DNA from: Triglochin maritima
Taxonomy: Eukaryota; Streptophyta; Magnoliopsida; Alismatales; Juncaginaceae
Assembly (NCBI GenBank): GCA_963682175.1
Contig: OY821786.1
Location: 28,604,501-28,668,500, forward strand
Length of the DNA: 64,000 nucleotides
Direction: 5' to 3'
Below are positions 34,541-45,945 of the stretch, piece after piece. The notes under the pieces are model-generated. The model saw only the letters and a list, made by a program, of their open reading frames with translations. It did no database searches and was not told where the DNA came from. Every line of letters begins with the position of its first letter. Positions within the stretch are counted from its first letter, which is position 1. A program made the position numbers and the translations under genes.

Positions 34541-35690
34541 TATCACCTTGCATTAAATGTGGTGAGAGAATGTGAGATTGTAATGTGCAACGCTAAATCA
34601 AGATATAAATGTCGACATTGTCAATGTAAAAACAATCTCAGATATCATTCTATTAAATCTCAGACATCAAGACATACATGTTCAAATATCAACAAAATAT
34701 TAAACCCTAACTTATAATTTGTAACATATAGTATAGTCTGGATATTATAGATCACAATTCCACGTTGAGAAGTGATAAATGAGCTCAAAATTGGGCTAAG
34801 TCCATACATGTTTGACATGTCCAGCAAGCACAAGCATAAGCGAAAGACAATATATCTGGATAGGAAGAGACAATAGTGTGTGCAAATGAAAATGGTTATA
34901 CAAGTTAACTGGTTACTTATATGTCTGGAATAGTAATAATACAAGTTTTTGTAGGTGTAGACATATTACCAACATATATCTGAACAACTGGTTATCCAGA
35001 TATTTGTTTACAATATATCTTGTTCAAACATTTGCTGACATGTCCAGCAAACACAAGCATATGAAAATCTAAACGGCAAACATCGATTTGTTGCCAATAA
35101 TCAGTTTCATAAACTTATTGATCTATATCCAGACGAAAATGCAACTTTCATACCCCATATATAATGATATATCTAGCTAACTTAGTGGTCTGAATACCAT
35201 TTTGAGTTAGGCAGCAAAACAAGATAGTAGCAATACAATAACACATTTGATATATCTAAAATACAAAGTTGTTTGGATATGTCAAGCACATATAGAACAT
35301 AATAACGGAATAATATATAATTTCATTCTTATCATGATAGTATTGTCCGAACATGTTCACTACCACACAACTAGCATAAGCTAACAAATATGTCCACAAT
35401 TGTCAAGCTCAAAATACAACATTTGTTTGAAGAGACAGAGATTAAATCTTGGTTGTCGTATAGCAGGATTGTACAACATGCAAAAGGAATTAAATAATAA
35501 TATCTGCACATGAGGGCTGCTGGTTTTTGAGTGATATTTAAGAAGAAAAGTGATGGACATGAAAAATGTCATAACGGGCTAACGTGGCAAGTTCTGTTTC
35601 GTGCAACTTACTTTTCATCCCATGTGATGTTAGTGTGAAGCTTTGGAGCCCGAATTTGAGCTCGCCTAGCATTTTCCGTTTAAAAATTAT
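34541..35690. repeat. Right part of the diverged repeat-rich element
   Basis: Continues 16385-16890 across the Athila insertion. It contains ACATGTCCAGCAAGCACAAG (34820), a second copy near 35040, and the ATATCTGAACAACTGG module (34975), all inverted relative to 13045-13205. It ends with a block holding GGAGCCCGAATTTGAGCTC and AGCATTTTCC (35668-35677), the inverse of the left end at 12721. No gene. Confidence 0.5.
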
Positions 35691-36040
35691 AACCGCGGGA
35701 GAAAGTTCACCCAATTAAAACATGCCTCGTGTACAATATTTAAACTCATCCATACACTATCCACCAACCTACATACCAAACTTTTATGTTAAGTCATCCA
35801 CTACCACAACCATTAATCCAACTCAACCCAACATATTTTTTTTCTACCACATCAACACAACCTTTAATCCAAGTTTTTATCTAACCCAACACAAAAACCC
35901 TCAACCATCACAACCCAATATCTCAACACTCTCTTTCCCCCCACATCATTTCTTTTTACCTTCTTTTTTATTTTTTCACAACAATCCACAAACTACATAA
36001 TCAATAATTTTTGCAATTATTTAATATCATTAAATAAGAT
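35691..36040. other. Unassigned AT/C-rich sequence
   Basis: Low-complexity C/A/T-rich stretch, with an open frame 35722-36000 made of Asn/Thr/Pro/Phe. It has no recognisable family and is probably chance. Confidence 0.4.
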
Positions 36041-36290
36041 GGAGGGGAGGGGTTTGGGATGGGGAGGAGGGAGGGGTTTTGGGACGGGGAGGGAGGGGGT
36101 CAAGATGGGTTCGGGACAGGGAGGAGGGAGGGGATCGAGACGACGAGGAGGGAGGAGAGAGGAGGGGAGATTTACCCTCGCACGGTGGCGGTGCAAGGAG
36201 GCGGTTAGAGCTCGGATTGACGTGGGGCGGAGGAAACAAGAAGACGTGTGTGTGTGAGAGAGAGAGAGTGAGAATGTGAGTGAGGGAGAT
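36040..36290. repeat. G-rich purine tract and GA microsatellite
   Basis: GGGGAGGAGGGAGGGG-type repeats, then GTGTGTGTGAGAGAGAGAGAG. It is similar in composition to 15000-15475. Confidence 0.75.
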
Positions 36291-36299
36291 CTACTATTA

Positions 36300-36632
36300 C
36301 ATTAAAAAAATTGACATGTCACGTCGATTTTACTAAAATATGACAAAAGCCACATATCACGTCGGTTTTGATAAAACATACGTGTTTTGGTGGACATTTC
36401 ACGTCGGTTTCATCAATACCGACATGATAATGTTTGGTCCGCTACATCACATCGGTGTTTCTTACCCGACGTGACATATGTGTTAGAAACCACGTCGGAT
36501 TAACAAAACCCGACGTGAAATATGTTTATTTCACGTCGGTTTTTGTTAATCCGACGTGATAAACGTGTTTGACGTTGGTTTCTCAATATCCGACGTGACA
36601 TATCGATGTTGTAGCGTGTTTTTCCAGCAGTG
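36300..36632. mobile_element. CACTA transposon end with subterminal CACGTCGG repeats
   Basis: The plus strand ends TTTTTCCAGCAGTG, i.e. CACTGCTGGAAAAAC reading inward, the typical CACTA (En/Spm) terminus. Before it, about eight copies of CACGTCGG or its complement in alternating orientation lie between 36340 and 36600, as expected for transposase-binding subterminal repeats. The opposite end is not identified. The purine-rich stretch 36040-36290 may be interior. No transposase is present. Confidence 0.7.
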
Positions 36633-37065
36633 TGTTTCGGTAGACTCGGATGAATGATAACCAATACCTAAAAAATGTTTGTGCCTTCATAGTATAAACC
36701 TTCTTCAAGAAACCATACACAAGTAAAAGACAACTGATTAGCCTACAAAGGATGTAGGGCGTTTCATTTTCATTAGAAATTTAAAATTTAAATATGATTG
36801 TCTTTTTTGTTGATTCTTTATATTATCTTACTAGGTTAATAAATCGTTATGCTATATTATGTTTAAATTGTATAAAAAGTATTTTATCTTGATTCTTTAT
36901 ATCATCTTACTAGGTTAATAAATCGTTATTCTACATTTTGTTTAAATTGTAATAAAATTCCATGCAATATTATGGTACAAGGACATGCCAAACTTCTGAT
37001 TTTAGAAGTGACAATAATAGAGAGACATTTTACTTGTAAATCTACACATGGATTTAAAACTGTAA
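36633..37065. other. Unassigned sequence
   Basis: AT-rich. A block of about 65 bp (TTGATTCTTTATAT...TAAATCGTTAT) is directly repeated near 36811 and 36889. Nothing else can be supported. Confidence 0.4.
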
Positions 37066-37070
37066 CTTTT

Positions 37071-38447
37071 TGATGTGTTCTTTTTAATTAACCGCAAGTG
37101 CACGACTGCGTTGAAGCGGTGGCAAATACGGGTCGGTCACAAGGAGGTGTATCGACTTTGGTTAGTTAGAAGACGAGTGGGAAAAGAGGGAAGAAGAGAT
37201 TGATTAAACTAAGCTACACTAAACTAGTAGCAACAAGGAAGAAAATGAAAGCACAAAACGAACTAAAACTAAGCGACTAATAAAAGAAGATAGAAATTAG
37301 GAATCGAAAACCCCTAAGGGGTGGAGTGTGTGTACACATGAAATAGGTGTGGTGAATGCATACAATAAGCTCAAGTGTAGTTAGTGTTTGTTAATGCATA
37401 AGAAGTACCTAATGACAAGACATATCATTCAAAGCACTAACCTAGATGATTAATATGAGCATGACAAGTTTGTTATTAAGAACATAAACAAGCATGGAAT
37501 GTACCTAAACATTATGGCAGAAACCATCAAGTAAGAGTTCTTATTAATTCAAACAAGCATACTAACATTTCTCACATACAACAATGTTTAGCATTCATTC
37601 CATCTACATAACATGTATAGACATCTACTCTACCCCAAAGGGGGATGGAACTACTCGCACATATTTAAACTAACATTCATACTAAGGAAAGAAAACACGA
37701 TTAAACTAATTCTAAAAAGACTAAAACAAACAAGTTAACTAATTATGCACGAATTGAAAAGAGGCAACATCAAGAAAACTTAACAAAACAACTATTATTA
37801 CTCACTCAATTACAAGTAGCCTCTCTCCACCAGAGTTTTGCTTCAAGGTTTTACTCTTAGCAGAGAGGATGGCCACCAAAAGAGGAGATGCATACAAAGG
37901 AGGAGGAAGAGTTCTATTTATATCCATAGAAAAAGGTAATCTGGGACAATCCCCCGGTATGGGACTAAGCGCATACCAAATATAGCATAAAACACCATAA
38001 TACACATCCGGTAGAAGATGGGTCAGATCCAGAGACAAATGGACCGCCAATTGGCGGTTTGGAAACACCAATTGGCGGTCTTGTTCTCTTGGATCCGTCC
38101 CAGTTTTGTCCGACTAGTTTGTAGCTTTGTTTCTTCTCCTGGTGTGCACCCTAATCGGTTGTGGAAGTTGCGACCCGAATCTAATTACCAAAATACTCCT
38201 CATGATGGTGTGGAGTGCTTGATTTTGCTAATTAGTCCTTTGGGCTTACATCCGGGTCCTTCCTCTTGCATCTCAGTCCCCAAGTTTTACAACTCAGTCC
38301 TTTTTCTTGGTGCTTAGGTCATTTTATGTTTTTCTCTTCAAACTTGTTTATTCTTGAAATTCAAACATAAAACTCGTTACGTAGCATTATTTAGGTTCAA
38401 AATAATAGATATACGATACAAATGAATGCATGAAATGATGTTAATCA
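37071..38447 (-). repeat. Solo LTR related to the inner Athila-like family
   Basis: 1377 bp, flanked by the target duplication CTTTT (37066-37070 and 38448-38452). On the minus strand it begins TGATTAACATCATTTCATGC and ends with the ...ACCGCAAGTGCACGAC-like region, matching the inner family. It carries GACCGCCAATTGGCGGTT (38042-38059) and a second imperfect dyad. It arose by recombination between the LTRs of a full element. Confidence 0.92.
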
Positions 38448-38452
38448 CTTTT

Positions 38453-39225
38453 GATTGTACAACGTCTTAGGGTAAAGGATCATTGGCATTTGGATGCTCA
38501 GGGAGCAAACAATGCTTTAAAGTGAACTGTGCAGCATTTGGATCCCACCTTTTTTGATGTTTTGGGAACCTTCTCTTGTTGCATTTTGATCGGTGTTTTT
38601 AGGATAATGATCCATGGATGCTTAATTCCTGTGCCAAATTAATGTTGACATGGAGGATAGAGATGATCACACGTGGCATGAGAGGGAATTGTAATAGGAA
38701 CGAGAGAAGTTTGAGATGTTGAGTCTCTACCATAAAATCTTTACTTTTTATGATTATCTTTGTTTTTTGCATTTCAGCCCATTTGTTTGTTTCCAATTAC
38801 AAGTCACAACTTCTCAATTTTTTGGTTTAATATGATATTTTAAAAACTACAAGGTATTTTTGAGAGATGTATACATAAATTTAAGTTCTTCTCATCGAGT
38901 TGGTTCATTGGAGTAATACATTTGCTACGTTTTGAACAATTTTTGAATGTGTAATTTTACTTTAATTAGTTATTAGTGAACATAGTTTCTATATGATAAT
39001 GATGACCTCATGATTTATGTTACTGATATTCTACATAATGACATTGCGATTTATATTCTTACATACGGTCTTGACCTTATAAATTGACGTCACGACCATT
39101 TACTTATAGATTATGACCTTGTAAATCACAACACGACTTTTATATTGTTACATGTAAAGTTGTAAACCTTGTAAATCGATAAACACTACCCCTTTATTTT
39201 TATTAGGACATTGAAAATCAATGAG
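38453..39225. other. Unassigned sequence
   Basis: No gene seen. Short imperfect inverted similarity between GGATCATTGG (38479) and AATGATCCATGGATGC (38603). Loose repeats of TTGTAAATCAC or TTATAAATTGAC around 39060-39190. Confidence 0.35.
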
Positions 39226-39229
39226 TCTT

Positions 39230-40460
39230 TGGTCGGGTCACTTATGCTATTTGAGTTACACAGCCGTTTCACTAGACAAGTATGGAATCCATTTGTTAAG
39301 TGACGAAGACCTATTTATTGGACACCGAGATTGTGTGGCGCACTATTGGTTAATACCATGTGGTATGGACCATTTTTATGTAGTTTTGGGCACACCCTAA
39401 GTTCTCGCATTGCATTAGCACGTTGATTTTAGGATTCTTCGTGGGGTCACCTATGCTACTTGAGTTCTTTTTTGACCTGAGTAAAGGAGTATGGATTTAA
39501 TGAAGGTGTTGTGATTCTTCGTAGGGTCATGTATGCTAATCGAGTTATAGTATCCTATGATCCGAGTATTAGTTGTAAGAAGCATGGATTTTGCGATAGT
39601 GTTGTGATTATTCATCGGGTCAACTTATGATATTTGGGTTCTATAGTCGTCTCATGACACGGGCATGAAGTCCATTTGTTAAGAGACGAGGACCTATTCG
39701 TTGGGAAATGTGATCGTGTGACTATTGGTCAATACCATGTGGTTACAACCATTTCTTGTCTAGTTCTTGCACATACCTTAAGATCCTGCATTGCATTATT
39801 AGCACATCGATTGGGATTTTTCATGGGTCAACTATGCTACTTGAGTTCTATTATCCTTTCACCTAAGTATTAGTTGTAAGAATCATGGATTTGATGAAGG
39901 TATTGTGATTCCTCGTCGGGCATGTATGCTAAATGGGTTGTAGAATTGACTGACCACAAGGGACGAGGACCTATTCGTTGAATACCCAGACCTTGTGGCC
40001 ATTGGTCAATACATTGTGGTTTATACCCTTTCTTATGTAGTTCTTCGGCACACCTTAAGTTCCCTCATCGCATTGGTATGTCGATTTTTGTATTTTTCGT
40101 GTGGTCACCTATGTTACTTGAGTTCTGGTATCATTTAACTTGAGTATTATTTATAACAAGCATGAATTTGATGAAAGTGTTGTAATTCTTCTTCAGGTCA
40201 CGTAAGCTAATTGGGTTCTAGTATCGTTTGACCTGAGTATTAGTTGTAAGGAGCATGGAATTTGCGATAATATTGTGATTTTTTGTCAGCTCATGTATGT
40301 TAGATGGGTTCTATAATCAACTCACTACACGAACATGAAGTCCATTCATTAAGGGATGGGACCTATTCGTTGGACACATAGACCCGTGTGGCTATTGGTC
40401 AATACCTTGTGGTTTGGATTTTTTCTTATGCGGTTCTTGAGCATACCTTATAAAAATGAC
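39230..40460. repeat. Tandem repeat, about 360-380 bp unit, 3-4 copies
   Basis: Units start near 39237, 39618, 39925 (with an internal deletion) and 40283. Each holds a block with AAGTCCATTTGTTAAG, GACGAGGACCTATTCGTTGG and GGTCAATACCATGTGG. Within units a sub-repeat of about 90-100 bp (CTACTTGAGTTCT ... AGTATTAGTTGTAAG ... GATGAAGGTGTTGTGATTCTTCG) recurs. Copies are diverged, with no coding frame. Confidence 0.8.
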
Positions 40461-40464
40461 AAAT

Positions 40465-41235
40465 AAAAAAGTGATCGAATTATATCTAAAGTGGTATCCA
40501 AATTGACCGGCTTGATAAGAGGATTAGAAATATATACTTTCATCATTGAGAAACCCTTTGTGAATCTCTATATGTTTGATTTCAAAGAATGAGGTGGAAA
40601 GATGTATCAAATTAAAAAATCAAAGGGGCTGAATTACAAAGAAACCTGCATAACAATAAAAATATAAAGACCTTTTGGTGAAGAATGATCCAAAATCCCA
40701 ATCAACTTCTCTACTTCAACACAACATGTCATATAGAATAACATCGAATTGGGGTAATGCAGTTAGTGTCCATGTCTTAGGATCCATTTTTTATGGCCAA
40801 ATTACCTTGGAATTTAGTATTTATAAAAGCAACAAGGAGAATTAAACACTTAAATTGACAAATGCAAAATAGCTAACTAAATTGGTTAAAATACAACAAT
40901 TTACTAGGTAAAAATGGGAAAAGGACCATTTCCTTGCATTTTTTTCAAAAACAACCCAAAGTATCATTGTGAAGTGTTCGCATATATTTTTTTGGCACGA
41001 ATCACTATAATCCTTATGTGAGTCCTTGAAATAGGATCACCACAAATTTAATGCTATATTCGCATGAACTCCAAGCAAATCTCGAGGACCCGACGGTTTT
41101 AATATTGTTTTAATATTTCTTTTTTACAACAATACCATGTTAACCTTAAGGACCATATCTTAAAGGATCTGGGGCGTTTTTACAGTGCGTTTTTACAGTG
41201 GCAAAATAACGGAGCAAGAATTTAGAGGTCTAAAT
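40465..41235. other. Unassigned sequence
   Basis: AT-rich, with no frame or repeat that I can support. Confidence 0.35.
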
Positions 41236-41239
41236 CAAT

Positions 41240-42235
41240 TGATTAGCAGCATATCATACATCGTACTTATATTATATATCATTTATTTTACCCTAATATT
41301 GTGTTACTCGAGTGTTTGTTGTTATATTTCAGATATTAGGCAATAAAGAAAAGAAATGAAGAGAAAATGACCTAAATGTAAGAAGAATGTACTGATTTGG
41401 AAGGTTTATGGACCTGTTTGTAATGCCCAAGGACTGGACTGAAAACATGGAGGGACCCAAGTGAAAACCTGGAGGGACTAAAGTGTAAAAGAAATTGTGT
41501 CACAAAAGTCCATAACCTGAGGAGTAAATCAACAATTAAAATTAAATCGGCTCGAGACAATGGACCAGGGCTGAACCCCACGTGCAAAACATCAAACTTA
41601 ACCACCTGGTGAAATTCTAGGCTGATCGGAGCCATTTCATCCGCCATTGCCATTGGTGGATATTTTTGCTCCGTTTTAGCCTAAATTTTGGCGACTGGCC
41701 GGGTTGTCGGATCAGAGATATATGCAACATCCAGATTTGAGTTACAGTTGTCTTATTACGCCCAGATTCTTCCAAACCATCTAATCTTCCATAAATAGAC
41801 TTGTAATGCCTCCTTTCTTCTTCTTCCTTCCTCTCCTCCTTAGGTTAGTTCTTTGCTTGTTTAGTAGAGTATGTTTTATTTCTTTTTTTAGAATAGGTTT
41901 TAGCTTATTGATTAGTAGTGTAGTGGAGGAGAAGATGAGCAATTTTGTAATCTTCATTTTCTTAATCAAGTTAAGTTTTTATGTTCTTCATGTTGTTATC
42001 TTTCATTTGATGCAAATTTTGTTCACTTGCTTTGGTTAACTTTTAGTTTTTTTATTTGCTTATAAGTTGTTTTGATTTTGTTGTTTTCTTGTTTATGGAG
42101 ATGAGTAGAGAGTGGTCCATCCCCATTGGGGGTGGAAAGGGTGGAAAAGAAGACGATGTGATTATGTGATGTATTAAGTGTGTGTTCATCCTAACCTTTG
42201 AACCTCACATGAGTTCCATAGCCATTTTGTTGGGT
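41240..42235 (+). repeat. Truncated Athila-like LTR
   Basis: Starts TGATTAGCAGCATATCATACATCG, aligned with the inner family's LTR start. It continues with a related block (GAAATGAAGAGAAAATGACC, GGGGGTGGAAAGGG) and a TATA-like CCATAAATAG near 41790. A degenerate dyad (CCGCCATTG..ATTGGTGG) lies upstream. It stops where the reversed copia sequence begins, so the 3' end is missing. Confidence 0.7.
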
Positions 42236-42236
42236 A

Positions 42237-43961
42237 TAATACCACATTCCTTAGGAATAAGTCGAATTCGGTACTCAAATACTCACCTCAACGATCAGTT
42301 CGTAGAGACTTGATCTTGTAATTGAGTTGGTTCTCTACTTCATTCTTGAATTCTTTAAACTTGTCAAAGGATTCACTTTTGTTTCTCATTAGATTAATAT
42401 AACCGTAACGACTATAATCATTCGTGAACGTAATGAAGTACCTATAACCATCTCTTGCAGTTGTACTAAATGGACTACATATATCAAAATGTATCAAATA
42501 CAGCAAGTCACTTGCTCTTGAACCTTTCTTCTTGAAAGGTCGCTTGGTCATTTTGCCCATAAGGCAAGATTTGTATGTCTCCAATGATTTAAAATCTGTG
42601 GGACCAAGAAGGTTAGTTTCTTGCAATTTCTTGATGTGTTTTTCATTGATGTGACCAAGGTGATAGTGTCATAAGATTGTATCATTCATGTGAGTTGTCT
42701 TAAGTTTTTTGCTATTTTTGTTTAAAACTTTTTTATTATTCAATTCAAGCAAATAGAGTCTATTTCTTATGAAAGCATTTCCATATAAAACTCATTCTTC
42801 GATAAGGACATGCAAGAATTTGAATTATTTATTATAAAGTCATCCATATCAAAACACGATACAAATATAATATTCTTGTTAATCGAAGGTACATAGTAGA
42901 CATTCTTTAAACTTAAAAGTAGACCACTAGATAAATGAAGATCCACAGAACCTTATGCAATCGCAGCGATGTTTGCACCCTTTCTGACCTTCAGAATCAT
43001 CTCTCCTCTTGCGATGTCCTTCCTATCCTTTAGTTGGTGCACATTGGAATTTGTGTGAGCACAAGACCCGGTATCAAATACCCAATCACGGATAAAGGCA
43101 ACTAAATTCATTTCAATAACAAATATACCTTTGGCCTTTTTTGGGCGCTTGCGCTCAATCATTCTATTGTCAAGGTTTTCCTTGTACTTGGGGCAATTAT
43201 GCCGCATGTGTCCTTTTTCACCGTAGTGAAAACACTCCATGTTGGGAGTTGGAGATTTCGAAGAATTCCCCCTTGAGACACTCCCACGAGCAACTCTTAC
43301 TCCCTTGTCCTTGATTGACGTCTTTTTTGGTTAATTTGCCTTTAACTTTACTCTTGGCGATCTTTCTAGTTCGACCATGGTTGGCTAGAACATTCTTGTT
43401 ATTGCCTTTGCCTATATCAACTTCAGCCATTTTGAGAGCATTATGAAGCTCCTCAAGACACAACCCTTTCTCACGCACAAGGTAATGCATGATGAAGTCC
43501 TTGTACGATGAGGCTAGAGAGCCAAGAATCACATCATCCGCAATGTCATTGGGCATCAGGGAAGAGAGTTTTTCTAACTTCTCAAGGTATCCTTGCATTG
43601 CGAGTGCTATGGTGATCTTATAGCACTCTTTCCTAGCACTATCCATAAACATCTTTGTTAGAGCTTCCATGGTCTTCTTAGGTTTTGAATCTAAGTATTT
43701 CGCTTGAAGCGAGTAACCCATGGAGGCAAGCATTAGACCGTGAACTTGGTTCTGTTGGTCTTTCCACTTTGTTGCAGCCTCACACTCAGCATCAGTTGCA
43801 TTCTCACTTAATTTTGGGATTTCACCATCTAAAATTTGAGATAGTTTTTCAAACTTCAACACAATGTTGATATTGAGCTGCCAGCTATTGAAGTTAGAGT
43901 CATCATTTGCCGATGGATGTCTTTCAATCATAAATCGCACAATAGGTTGAATGTTCGACAT
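42237..43961 (-). pseudogene. Ty1/copia gag-protease-integrase remnant
   Basis: On the minus strand from the ATG at 43961: a copia gag (MSNIQPIV, then LSSLMPNDIADDVILGSL, YLVREKGLCLEELHNALKMAE). A zinc knuckle follows in which the second Cys is Tyr (CFHYGEKGHMRHNC). The protease reads WVFDTGSCAHT. A gap with stops follows, then the integrase core (HFDICSPF, FITFTNDYSRYGYI, SLRTDR). It stops at about 42237 before the second half of integrase. Reverse transcriptase and RNase H are absent. Stops and frameshifts are present. Confidence 0.85.
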
Positions 43962-45398
43962 TTTACAAAATAATTTATAAGGATTTTCATGTCAATTTTA
44001 TGTTTATAAAAATTTGTACTGTAAATAAATAAACATGTCCATAATTGCAGTAATTTCAGATCTTATCATTTATAGCATAGACTAGTTAAGGGCTATCAAA
44101 TATGTCATAAACTCAAGGTAAGAAATATTTTCTAATCATAACCATTTTGAGATTTCACAAACTTTTGTGTTTATCAAACTCTTATGATTCTTCTCGTTTT
44201 AATTAAGAGAGAATTTGTCCAATCCTCTTAAGAAAATTCTCTTTCTCAAAATCGAGCTAGGACTCCTAATTTTGTTAAGAAAACTTATTTCATTTGTTAC
44301 GAGATATACATTGTATCCATATACAAATACACTTAGTTTCCACTAAGGGTGAAACTCACTTTATGTATTTATTGATGACACAATAATGTATATCCTAATA
44401 CCTCCCACTATTTACAAAGATTGAGAAAATTATCTTCTGTTAAGGGCGAGCAGAATATCCCTCAATCAATGACATCTAGAGGATGAAATAAGAAATAAAT
44501 GTCCTCATAATTTTTAGTTTGGACAATTAAACAATTCATATATTATTTTAGAATTTAGGTACTCATGTATGCATTCATTCACACTCACCATAACCATTCA
44601 ATCACATATAATCAAACACATAAACATAAAATAAATTCATTCACACATTGGTGTGAGTTTATATGTTCCCGGACGCTCAATCTTCACTTCTTCTTGCATC
44701 ATGAATATAAATATTGCACAATATTTAAACATACATCTCACAATTTGAATTTTGTTAAAATTAAATTGGTTAGTGTAAGTCCTATGTAAAGTCCTCTCAT
44801 ATGCATGCATACAAAATAAATGACTTTTACATATACATAAGCCCATTTGATTAACAATAGTGATATACATATCATACATTCACATATAGCTTCGATGGAA
44901 CATATAAACTCACTTATTCCTGCAAAATAGACTAAGTGCAACAATTTTGTATATATGCTATTTTACACTATTTAGTTGATCATTCGTCTCTCAATTAAAT
45001 AATTCCAGAATCATTTGAAAATAAACTTATTTCCTCCTTTTGTTTTGTCAATTCCAAGTAAAATAATCATTTAAAATAAATGAAAATTTTACAAAATTAG
45101 ACACAAGTCTAAAACTTGATTCTAACAATCATATGACATGTTTTAAAATATTTAAAACTCTCAAAAGAATAATTAAAATCAAAAGATCAGAATTATTCCA
45201 TTGATCTTAATGGCTAACATATTTTCTAACATTACATATTAATGTAGAAAATAAGAAACATAAAAATTCATGATTACAATTTGATACATCCATAAAAAAT
45301 CAGAAATGACTTAAAATGACAAAATTCATGAATTACTTAATTAGAGATGACAAACTAAACCTTTTTAAATAGCCTAATTATTAAAAATATGAACAAAA
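43962..45398 (-). other. Leader of the reversed copia remnant
   Basis: AT-rich non-coding stretch between gag and the primer site, long for copia at about 1.4 kb. The small frames inside have no recognisable family. Confidence 0.5.
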
Positions 45399-45410
45399 AC
45401 TCTGATACTA
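45399..45410 (-). other. Primer-binding site of the reversed copia remnant
   Basis: Minus strand TAGTATCAGAG, one mismatch from the methionine-tRNA site. It lies one base from an LTR end CCAACA (45412 onward on the plus strand reads TGTTGG). The LTR extends right of 45412, but I cannot fix its far end before the host gene. Confidence 0.7.
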
Positions 45411-45945
45411 CTGTTGGATTTCATGCCTCATACTTGTATATATATATATATTTAAAATTTTACAAGCAATTAGGATCGATTTTTATATTTTTCAACAATT
45501 TTATATACAAAACTTCCTATTTGTTCATTAACACTTTCAAAAGACGAATACGAGTCTTCCTGCACCTTGTTGAATTCTGGATTTAGCTGTGGATCATACC
45601 TAAATCACTTTATTTCACGTAATATATAACTGCTTTAAAAAAATCGTGGTGTCTTCACATGTGAGAACAAGAAAATTCACCTTACCAAAAAGAATACGAT
45701 AAAATAATGTTTCTGCACATTATTGAAGCTGGATTTGTTTATTTCATGCTTGTTAACCCTGAAAAAAAAAGTATAGTAAAATCGCAAACCACATAAACCA
45801 TAGTCCACCAAAAATTGAAAATATTTACATCATCACATTTCACAATCCTAATACCACAACAAAAACATTGGACCAAGAAATTAAAAGAAATGTCACAAGG
45901 TTTGAGATATTCAAAATGAAACCTTTGAGATATCTAAAACACAAT

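Noticed and set aside
36039..36257. G-rich frame of 72 codons
   Set aside because: Simple repeat composition; no domain.
45412..45940. Full reversed copia LTR next to the host gene
   Set aside because: The LTR end next to the primer site is clear, but no matching far end or target duplication was found, so I did not give it boundaries.
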